Shown: positions 48,201 to 57,900 of the stretch, in pieces
Layout of the letters: each line of letters starts with the position of its first letter
Numbering within the stretch: the stretch's first letter is position 1
Origin: Plasmopara viticola
Taxonomy: Eukaryota > Oomycota > Peronosporomycetes > Peronosporales > Peronosporaceae
Reading direction: 5' to 3'
Length of the DNA: 64,000 bases
Assembly (NCBI GenBank): GCA_001695595.3
Contig: MBPM02000044.1
Location: forward strand, 62,001 to 126,000
Position numbers and translations under genes: made by a program
The notes under the pieces: generated by a model
The model's database searches: none
Seen by the model: the letters and a program-made list of their open reading frames with translations, nothing else
Told to the model about the DNA's origin: nothing

Positions 48201-49656
48201 GATCTTGTATTTAGCAAGTGGCAAAGTCAAAGCTGGGAATCTCTTTGGTGAGCAAGTTTTCAGCTACCTCGTCGAGTTTGCAAAAGACTCGCGGCCACGA
48301 GCTGGTGTCACGTTTCGAGCAAAGGCGAGAGCGTTACGTGTAGTCTTGCGCTTAGGTCAACTGCATCATGCTGCTGTCGTGCGACTTGTAGCTACCACGT
48401 ACGGCACCGAAACCATTGACTCGTTTTTTAGAGATCTTCTAGAATTTCGAAAACACTGCACCCAAATGGTGACGTTTGAGGAGCATCGAGTACCGTACGA
48501 CATGGCGTACTTGCTCAAGAGCGATAAAGAAGTGCTTGTACGCAGTTTTCTTCGACGATTTCCTCGTGATGAGCCGTGGGTGCTGCAATGTGCCAGTCAA
48601 CTCATGCTAAACTTTCAACTCGCCGCGCCAACTTTATGGGAAGATATTTTATCAAACATGCTTCAGCTAGGCATGGTGCGATCACTGATTGCCATTTTAA
48701 AACCACTCAGCTCAAATTCCTTCGTGCGCTCACTCAATTGTGGTCGACAAGTTTGGGAAAAAAGCTTGACCTCTCCAATAGTATTTCTCAAAGATAAGCT
48801 TCAATTTCAGTCAACAACTGGACAAGAAACAAGTGAAGAAGCTAAGGTATCAGCGTACGAACCAAGGGAAGATACTGGCGTTTTACAATTTGCTGGGCTT
48901 TCCATCCCAACCATCCGCAGTGTTTTCGAAAAGATAGTTTTCCTGCTTCAAACATGCCCCTTTCTCGATCAAATTGACGTACCTGCTATCGTCCTTCATG
49001 TTCAAGATCTCGTTGCAATGGTTGAAGACGAACCAAACGGGGCTGAACTTGTTCAACGACTGGATTTGCATGGTTTTGCTGTTCAATGCGCAATGGTGAT
49101 TGTAAAGGCAGTGGCTCGTTTCGATACTCTGGTCGCGATCATTCATGCTGGAGGTTATGGCTCAGTGCTTCAGGAGTTGCTGAATTCGTCGTGCCTTTTT
49201 GACGACAAATTCGGCGAAATCGCTTCGGATGATGACATTGGAGAACACATTGACGCTCACCGCTTGATTCAGATAAGTTTTGCAGAAGCTGCAAAACGAA
49301 AAGCCTACGCGTGCATTCTGAACACTCGATTCGAGCCTCGCTTTGTCGAGTATCTTGCTGCTAGTGCTAACATTGACCATCTTGTCTCGTTATTGTACGT
49401 TGCATAGACTTGCTTCGTGTGACGGTTCGAAACTTATTTTATTGTGCTTTGCAGATTGGCTGACAAACGCACAGAGGCAGCTTTAAAAGCTGTAGAGCTT
49501 TACTATAAGTACCATCCCTCCGCGGCCCCGTCAATCAATGAGATGTATTCTGATGACGACGGAGAGGCAGAGGCTTCAAGTGACTCTCGTTGGAAAATCT
49601 TGGACGCGTTCTTGGCTTCCAGATCAAACTACTTTGAACAGTTCCTAAAGTCATGA
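42298..49656 (+). CDS. KNTC1: Kinetochore-associated protein 1 / Rough deal (ROD), five exons
   Basis: ROD is the large subunit of the RZZ complex (ROD-Zwilch-ZW10), which builds the outer-kinetochore corona and recruits dynein and Mad1-Mad2 for the spindle checkpoint. Exons: 42298-43041, 43102-43202, 43276-46662, 46725-49394, 49455-49656. The four introns are 60-73 bp, GT...AG, and phases agree, giving 2,367 residues (human KNTC1 2,209). The N-terminal part (about 1-400) reads as a beta-propeller. The rest is alpha-solenoid with ROD landmarks: GSMRAARILWDRH, VVPPYSIALKEYVTKC followed by RLMEIQDMLTKYNIKHYD, DPFELLKAEKLHQLDEDYAK, and a C-terminus LADKRTEAALKAVELYYKYH. The relatives NBAS and Sec39 share the solenoid but fit these landmarks less well. 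The exon 2-3 junction (donor at 43203) is the least certain. It converges on the Hsp70 gene with 52 bp between stop codons. Confidence 0.88.
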
Positions 49657-49708
49657 CAAGCAAAGTTAAATACAATCTTTTATTTCACGACGAGGTACGT
49701 CTGGTGTA

Positions 49709-51597
49709 CTATGTCGAAATATCTCTTTCGTTAGCAAAGTACATGCGGAAAAAGACATAAAAGACGAAAAGCGTCACGATATAAGCGCCCATGGCAAAAA
49801 CGGCAGCTTTGGATGTCGGCGAATCCTCGGAATCGCGATGAACTCCAGCCTGCACTTGCAAAATCCCACTGGCGCTTATAGTGAAGGTGACAGGATGCGA
49901 ATACTCACCCGCTTTCCCAATCTTGTCCCGAGGTAATGCAAAGTTAAAGTAGCAAATGTGATCATTATCGATGGCAAGCTCTTTTTCGCCTTCATAGACT
50001 TCGACTGTCAGTCCACTCTGGCTGTCTTCGAACGTTTGAAAGTATTTAGTGACGGTCGTTGGAATTCGTGCATTTCGAGGAAGAAGGACCTCAAATTTAC
50101 CATCTGCCGTCTCAAGTCCAATTGGAAGCGGAAGGACATCCATCATGAGTACATCACGAAACACGCGATGATCCATGCCACTCAAGATGGCAGCTTGGAT
50201 CGCAGCGCCTTCGCACACGACTTCGTCGGCGTTTACAGACAGACAGAGTTCCTGGAACAAAGAGCGAGTTACTGGCTGAAGGAGCATTCATGTTAAATGT
50301 GTCACGTACTTTGCCATGAAAAACCTCCGAAAGCTTGGAGCGCAAAATTGGAATGCGCGTGGAACCTCCCACTAAAATGACTTCGTCCACGTCTGCAGCT
50401 TCGACTTTTGCTTCCTCGAGTACTTTTGCCACAATTTCAAGACATCTGATCAACCAGCAAAGCAAGAAATTTATACCGATGCACTTGTTCAGGAGTTTTC
50501 GAATGAATTACTTACTGATTCCAGATGACGTCGCACAATTGCTCAAAGTTGCGGCGCGTGAGTGTATACGTAAACTTTGGTACGCCAGCAAGATCATGCA
50601 CTGTCATATCCGCAGACTCGTGTTCTGAGAGCTGAATCTTGACCCTTTCCAACTCTCGTTTCAGTCGCACCAGATCTGCTCGCGTGACTTGTGTGGGGGT
50701 CACATTGTAACGTCGAAACAGCACTTCGAGCAACTCATCCAGCATTCGATTGGTGATGTCCTCACCTCCTAAATTTGTATCACCTCCAATACCTAATACT
50801 TCAAATTTACCATCTTGGATACGTAGTAACGACACATCCAGCGTGCCTCCTCCAAAATCAAATACGGTCACGAGTTTGGTACCCGATAGGAACAGACCGT
50901 ATGCCATGGCCGCTGCTGTAGGTTCATTAAGTAACCTTACAGCCCTGAAACCCGCCATCGAAGCACTCGTGATTGTGGCTTTCCTCTGTGCGTCACTAAA
51001 GTACGCTGGCACTGTAATCACTACATTATTCAAGCTTGTTTGGCCGTCAAAGTATGCCTCAGCTGAAGCTTTCAATTCCGTCAAGATGAGAGCCGACACC
51101 TCCTCAGGCTGCACTTGCACCTTTTCATGACTCCGTACCACTTGCATTGCAACATTTCCTTGAGCTGTGGGCACTACTTCATACGTAGCATAGACCTTGG
51201 CAACATGGGTGGCTTTGCTCTTAAATTTCTGACCCATGAGCCTTTTGACCGAGCGAATGGTGTTTCCTACTGGCTCGGTCGTCTCGTGACGGATGGCCGC
51301 ATGACCTACGTCTATACTTTGACTCGAAGGGTCAAAATGCACGACAGAGGGCGTCGTGCGGCCACGTTCCAAGCGGTTTTTGAGGATTTTGACGTGGTTC
51401 CGGTCCACATACCACATTCCCACGCCTAATGCAAGATTAAGGCGTCGAGTTTATGGTTAGCGAACACTGTGTGGGAAGGATAGCAAAGCAAGAAGCGATA
51501 TACATGAATTCGTGGTGCCTAGATCGATGCCCAGACAAATCTCTCCGTCTGCAAAGCGCTCGGCAGCACTGCCCCAGCTATCGTACATGGACGTCAT
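49709..51597 (-). CDS. Hsp70-family chaperone with C-terminal transmembrane tail, four exons
   Basis: Exons (minus, 5' to 3'): 51597-51504, 51425-50516, 50445-50310, 50251-49709. Introns of 78, 70 and 58 bp are GT...AG and restore the Hsp70 signatures in phase; the product is 560 residues. The ATPase domain has all three signatures: GIDLGTTNSC (near residue 23, completed across intron 1), FDFGGGTLDVSLL, and VILVGGSTRIP followed by SVNADEVVCEGAAIQAAI. A substrate-binding beta-domain follows (DVLPLPIGLE to SASGILQVQAG). The usual helical lid (about 100 residues) is absent. Instead a short Glu/Asp-Ser linker leads to a hydrophobic stretch, AAVFAMGAYIVTLFVFYVFF (about residues 528-552), and an 8-residue tail ANERDIST. 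No signal peptide is apparent, so a tail-anchored, cytosol-facing chaperone is inferred. The ATG at 51597 was chosen; the frame opens upstream without another ATG. Confidence 0.88.
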
Positions 51598-53976
51598 AGA
51601 AGTATAATGATTGGAGAGCAATCGTTTAGATAGCGTATGGACATTTGTACCGGGTACAGTAGCGAAGAGATTGGTACATTCTGATAGATATTGTGGTAAA
51701 CTCAAACTATAGAGTCCTGGCTCAGAATAAATGCTATCGGTATGCTTAAGACATGCAAGTTAAATGTTACCGATCTCTCTCTCTCACACACACAAGCAAT
51801 TGTGCGCGCGTTTGCTCTCTACTATTTGATAAGACGGGCTATAAGCTGGAAAGTCATCTGCAAAATCCCTTCACGCGAGTACTTTATTCAAAACACTTAC
51901 ACAAAAATAAGGCATTCGAGAGCAACGTTTCGTCTGGAAAGCTTTGCGTTCTGTGAGAGTCACTTTTTACTTATAAGAAGTTAGCCATTATGAACATACT
52001 TGTAAATCACGTACTTCATGCCAATTTGCTTTCACGCAGGCCACATTATAGCTGGCTGGATTGAAGCTCAACAAACTCACGAATTCGTCAGCATACAAAA
52101 GTGATGCCGACTTTAAGGCTAAAGTACGATCTTTAAGGATGGAAACGACGTGATAACCCTGACAGCAATCGTGGCTTTACTTGATTTTTGGTCTTGGTGC
52201 GGGATGGCGAAGACTTGAGAAAGATATACTTCTTGGGGTACACGGTGCTCCCATTTGGCGGTGATTAAGGCCGAGAGAAAACGTTAGCTTCGGTCGCACA
52301 ATATGTTGGTGAGCCTACACGTCCAAGTGAGAGGCAAAGTTCGTTAAAACCTGTGAGATCTGTAATGAGACCTAAACCGCGACTTACACGACGTCTTCTT
52401 CACAAAGGCTGCCAATACCTGCGAACTATTGGAATATTGATGGACTTGACTTTAGTTTTGGCTTTCTGGAGGTAAACACAGCACAAGTGTTGTGCTCCTG
52501 TTCAGTTTCTTAAATTATCGTTAGCTCATAGACCTGTTTTCTTAATAGAGATGAGATCACAATAGTATGGCTTTGCAAATAATCGGCTTTATGTAATCAG
52601 CAAAGCAAGAATTACAACTGTTCAAGATACAAAAGAAATTTTTGGATTAACATTGAAGGATTTTTGTTAAAAGGGATTAAAGCTAATTGTATATTGAGGA
52701 CCAAACGCCCGTTCGGCATAACAAAGCAAAATGATACACCATATAATCGAACTTGTTTTAGATATATATGGAAAGACACAAGTTCATGTAACAATCGGTT
52801 TTCGGAAGACGATGTCGACGTATGCAATACTTATGCGGTGTGTTTCAAGAGATAATTGAAATACTCAAGACCTCAAGGCTAATATGGGCTAAAAGGTTCC
52901 ATGCACCTCTTTGATGCGTTGCATTCTTGACCGATAGCCGGTCAGATGGCTATACGGCGTCCTTTGCCACCAAATAGTCCGAGAGCCGAGTACCGGAAAG
53001 GCCGTGCGCCTGAAAGATTGTTATAGCTTGGCTCTTTCTACAAACAAACCATCACTCTGATGAAGCTCTAACACCTCCCATCAAGGCGCTCGGTGGTCAA
53101 ATGACCTTGAGATTTAGGGGTCATGAGGCCAAAGAAGTTCATTTTTAAGAGTCACAACGCCTTAGGCTGTCCCTGTTGAAGGTGCAGCCTGATAGCTATG
53201 TCCGACCCTGAGATATGATAACGACTGCATACATTTAACCGTGCAGGAGCTACTGCCTTCCATTCGAGCTATAGGTAGCTTTTGCGTTCATGTGAGTTTA
53301 CCAAATACAGTAGCAAGGAACGTATCAAGTAGTATCGTGCGGCGTCCATAATACTTTGGCTTGTTTTAGCCACAGCCAATCATGGACCGAGAGAGCTTGG
53401 TTAGTGAGCAATTATTTGTTTGACGTCGATATAAATTACAGCCATATTGTGTCCAAAGGAGTAGCAAATACAATGACTTACAACGAGGATTGTAGTGACA
53501 CTTCGTAACAACCGCCGTCACAACACTCACAAGAGACTTTTTTATGGAATATGTGATATCAGCACTAATATCTTCTGGACATCTGACTAAAACCAAGTCG
53601 AGATTATTTGGGTTGCGTACACCAGCTGGTGACCGCGCGGGGGTTTTCCGAAGACTCGTGGTTCACGACTGCCAAACACACTGATTCCTCAGCAGCGTTC
53701 GCTGCGCAATCCTTCCCTTGGCCACCAGCTCAAGGCTTCGACCTTTGTGTCACAGCCGCCCTCACCATTTTTACAACTAGCCGCTTTGATTTAAAAGACA
53801 TCGAATATAAGACTGCAAATCACGGTGCACGTGCTAAGATTCGCAACTCTGTCACGCTCTACCTCCGATCTGCAATAAATTGTACCTGCATACTTCTAAA
53901 TTTTGGATACCTTCAACCGGAGAAGAATCGTGTTGAACCTTTAATCTGTATGTTCTAGGGAACACACAAACCGATC
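51598..53976. other. Intergenic, probably decayed transposon DNA
   Basis: About 2.4 kb without a supported gene. Near 51775-51795 a short TC/CA microsatellite lies upstream of the Hsp70 gene. At about 52190-52260 the plus strand reads YFLGYTVLPFG in one frame, which resembles a fragment of a Ty3/gypsy reverse transcriptase (VLPFG motif), but it is too short to call. A 116-codon plus frame (53608-53958) has no recognised domain. Confidence 0.4.
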
Positions 53977-54290
53977 CTGTGGCTCGAGCGGTTAGTCGTC
54001 CGACCCAGGACCGGGAGGTACCTGGTTCGATATATTCATAGGGTCCGAATTGAGGCAGCCGGAGATAGGTCACTAAAGTAGACGAGCCATCACACTCTAG
54101 TGTGTGACTGCCCTACTAACTCGCGCCAGATTGGGTAATAAAAGGGTTGGGCGGGGGACGCCCCACTGACTGAAAAAGCCCAATAGTGTAATGAGGGGTA
54201 CGTTCCAATATGGGTCGGATTGCTACCAGCATCCCGCGATAGAGACAGCTTTGTCCTAGCGTGTGGGTTCCGGTAGCTTAAATCGCTAGG
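53977..54290 (+). repeat. tRNA-derived SINE, better-preserved copy
   Basis: The head contains an RNA polymerase III A-box-like element (TGGCTCGAGCGG, 53980-53991) and a B-box-like element (TGGTTCGATAT, 54023-54033) with tRNA-like spacing, but it does not fold as a complete tRNA and lacks an acceptor stem. A body of about 250 bp follows, ending GGTAGCTTAAATCGCTAGG. A diverged copy lies at 39007-39282. Flanking CTAGGGAACACAC (from 53955) and CTAGGAAACAACACA (54286-54300) may be an imperfect target-site duplication. SINEs of this type are copied in trans by LINE proteins. Confidence 0.72.
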
Positions 54291-54300
54291 AAACAACACA

Positions 54301-54991
54301 TTAATCTGGTCCACACTTTCAAAAGAACCTGCACAACGGACCAAAATAACTTATTATTTCACCAGCTGTAAGCGATGGACAATCACGCGAGTGATAAATC
54401 ATTGCAGAGCTCACAGAAACCGTCGTGTTGGTCTGTAGATATTTGTTGCTATCAGTGAGAATTGCGAAGTATAGCCGAACAGAAACCCACTCGAAAAACT
54501 AATTGATGCCACTGGTAATAGCACCAAAAGCCACAATGTGATAGAATTACTGTATTATCGTGCTTAAGCTTTTTTAAGTTCAAGCTGCAGTCTTTGCACG
54601 TGTGGAGATAATATATTTTTCGGATCGGCTAAAACGTCCGATCGTCCGTACGTCATACATACTGTTAGCAGCGCACCAATTGAGAAAAATAATCGATCAA
54701 CAGGTTGTTTTTATCTATTTCTTTTTTCTCTTACCGGACGCAGTGGAAGGTCTCACTCCAGTGTCCGCTTTTATTCACGCTGCTACAATGGAACCGACAG
54801 GAGTATATCTGATCGCTCGGTGTTCACCATGTCTGATTATTTAACGTTTTCTGTTAAGTTCATGACAGTCATTGGAGCATTTACTGCTCTGAAATGATCT
54901 GAAAGAAATATACGATTTTGGTTGGTTTGCATTGCATGTCAAAGTAGAAAACAATTTCATCCAATCAGAAACTTTTGTCAAAACAGGAGTG
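54301..54991. promoter_or_regulatory. Upstream region of the TARBP1/Trm3 gene
   Basis: About 690 bp without a supported gene between the SINE and the TARBP1 start; it must carry the promoter. I see T-rich stretches and no certain core-promoter motif. A sequence near 54868, TCATTGGAGCATTT, loosely recalls the oomycete initiator (TCATT ... CAWTTT) but the spacing is off by one. Confidence 0.3.
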
Positions 54992-57900
54992 ATGGAAGCT
55001 ATTGAGACAGCATGGGCGCGCTGGCAACGCTTCCATCAGCGCCATTGTAGCACAGTAGAGCGTGATGTGGCAACCTTGGAAGCGGAATTTGAGTTAGTGG
55101 CAACAGGCCTCACTGTGAGTGACGTTGAGGTTCAGATGCTTTTCAGTGAAGACGTACAAGGGCTGACCGCTACACTACTGCCTCTTCCATCGGCTCTGGA
55201 TGACATCGAGAGCACCACACGCTATCATTTTACACTCGTGGCCGCTGCAACATTGCTGGAACTTCATTTAATGTCTTTTGAGATGTCAAAAGATCAGACA
55301 ACACGGCTACTAAGCAGTAAGTTGACGACAGACGTGCTGCTACCTGCGCTAAGGCTAGAACGTCTTGCTTTTCTTCACCCTTCGGTACTCAGAATCTTCC
55401 AGACGGTATTAAAGACACACAATGACCAAGAAGCTATGTTGGGATTGTTTACTGTTACTTTAAAGCTGCTGGATGACCCTGGAAATGATAAAGTGAGCTA
55501 TAATTCTCTGTGCAGCTTGTTACGGCTTTTGCAGCAGAAATATCCATCGGTCGATGCACTCAAGGTGTGCAAGATGGCGATAAGAGACTGGAGACTTCGA
55601 CCGAAGTTTGTACGTGCAGTGGTGCTTCATCTTGTGCCAGCACTGTTAAAAGAGAATGACATGCATCAACAACTACTAGAGCTAGTGCTAGATGCGTGGG
55701 ATCCGCGGGAGACAACGAAGGACCCTCAAGAATTACTGTATGTGGTATGTGCCATCCTTTCGAAAAGTCCCCGTGAGATCATAGCCGCACAGAAATTACA
55801 AGAGCTGGTGTGCTTTGCACTGCGACACAGTGACGCGTTGCTGCGTAAACAGGGGCTACACATCCTCAAGGTTGCGTTCACACATTGCGTTATGGATTTA
55901 GAGTCTAAACAGCCGAAGAATTCGAGTGATTCGCAAGTGCTGTGGGTAGATACATGGCAAAACTTCCTTACAGCTTCTGAAGTGATCCATATGCATCATG
56001 AACAACATCTCATTGAGCAAGGTTGGCCTCAGATTGCGGATCTATTGACGACAAACCTGGTTGTGTTTGGTGGCTCTTGTGAGCAGCATGACAGGAGGCA
56101 GTGGCCGGTCCAGCTGACATTTGACTGGATGCAAGGTCTTTTGCTGCGTTTATTTACACACGATAATCCTGTCGTGAAGCGTTTGTTCCTGTCGAACTTT
56201 ATGGAAATTTGTATTGATGGATGGCGGCTTTGCAGCAAGCAGAGCAGTGCCAGCCATGCCATTCATTTCGACGCGTCCTTTGCCTGTTCACCTTCTTTCC
56301 GGTCGTTTGTGCTTCAAGACGTGCTCCGAGCCTGTAACGACCCAGTGCTTTACAAAAGTGCGCATCGTGCTCGATTTCAGACTCTAGTGGCTCAATTCTT
56401 GGCATCCTTTCTTGCTTTCGAAATTGCAAAAAGAGTAGACATGTACGTGTTAAACGAATTTGTTGCTGCCGTCGATGAAGCAATTTATGGCAAAGACGCA
56501 GTGAATCATTCACCCGAGGCTTTACTGAGCATGCTGCGAGTATTCCAGTCACCTCAACTGAAGCAAGCAGCTGTATCCGCCTCAACGAAGACGTTGTTAA
56601 GCAATGCAGCCGTGAACCAGCTCCGTGTTTTGCTAGACGTGCATGCCATGCGGTCGTTCTCACAATCGATGCGGACAAAGATGCTTTCTGCCTTGACTCA
56701 GGCGCTCACGGGTGGCTTTGTTAATGCATCAGTACTACCGCTGTCGACATTAGCGCGTGTCCTTTGTGTCTATCCCATCGATGTCCTAACGGCTAACAAT
56801 GGCGAGACACTATTGCAATATTCATCATGGATAAAAGGCTTTTCTTCGCTCGATGACGCTTTCAGCTTCTCAGAAGCTCTAGCCTCTACACTGCAAAGAT
56901 ATCTCAAGCCACATGTAGAGAATAGCGCAGAAGGTGAACTCAGCTCGATTCAGCTCGCAAAGTTGCTGCTTTTGACAGCTGAAGAAGACGTAGGCGATCT
57001 TGATTCTCAGCATCTGGAAGCCACACCAATGCGTCAGATTCGAGTGGTGTTACGTGCTCCTCTCAGTGCATTACTGCCCGAGGTACCACAAGATGAGCTA
57101 GACAGTACACGCCTTGTACTGTTGATTGCCAAGCTTGAAAAGCAAGTTCAAAAACTTATGGACAATCGTCCATCGTCGTCACTCCAAGGTTTTACATTTA
57201 AATTCGAGCGTGGCAATTTTTACGGAGGAAACGTCAGCTGCTTTTACCTGCTTGAATCTGCCATGCAAATCGTCAGAAATTGGCTGGACAACGTTTCGTC
57301 AGCAGCCGCAAGAGACACGATACAAGCTCACGAGGAAGATCTTGAAGCTACGATGAAGCTTGTAGTCTCTGCTGTATTTCTTCTGACGCAATTAAGTATC
57401 CACCAGTTGACTACAGTAGGAGATCTGCGTCACATGTCCAGACTTGATGCACTATGCGATGAGTTCAAGGTCGTTCTGACCACAGCTGCCGACCGCACGG
57501 TGTTTGATCTGGCTTTAGCGGCGAAATGTTTGTCTACAGTCGGGGCCAACGATGCTGCTGTGGATTCATTGACTGCATTCCAAACTGAGCGTCTTCTTCC
57601 ACTCTTACTTGCACTTGACACAAGTCGGCGTTTCAGCGGAAAACATGACGCTCGTTGTGCGATTCGTTTGGCTGCTAGCAAGTGGGTTCTACTTTATCAG
57701 GTGGTCAATTCCTCGTCTTTCATCAGCACAAACCTCTTGCGAGCTACTTTTGACGCTTGTGTCAAGGCATTACCGACTGCAGGCATGGATCCGTCGGCGT
57801 TGATACAGACGGTAAACGTGCTCTCGCTTACGCTGTCGCAACTGGCTAGCTCCTTAACAAATTCTGAAAGCGGGTTGATAACAATCAACGGATTGCTGGA

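Noticed and set aside
52190..52260. Reverse-transcriptase-like VLPFG trace
   Set aside because: Only about 11 residues match in one frame and neighbouring conserved residues are absent; too little to annotate as an element.
53977..54050. A functional tRNA gene
   Set aside because: A- and B-box-like blocks are present but there is no acceptor-stem pairing or proper T-arm, and a diverged copy with a long shared body exists, so it is a SINE head.
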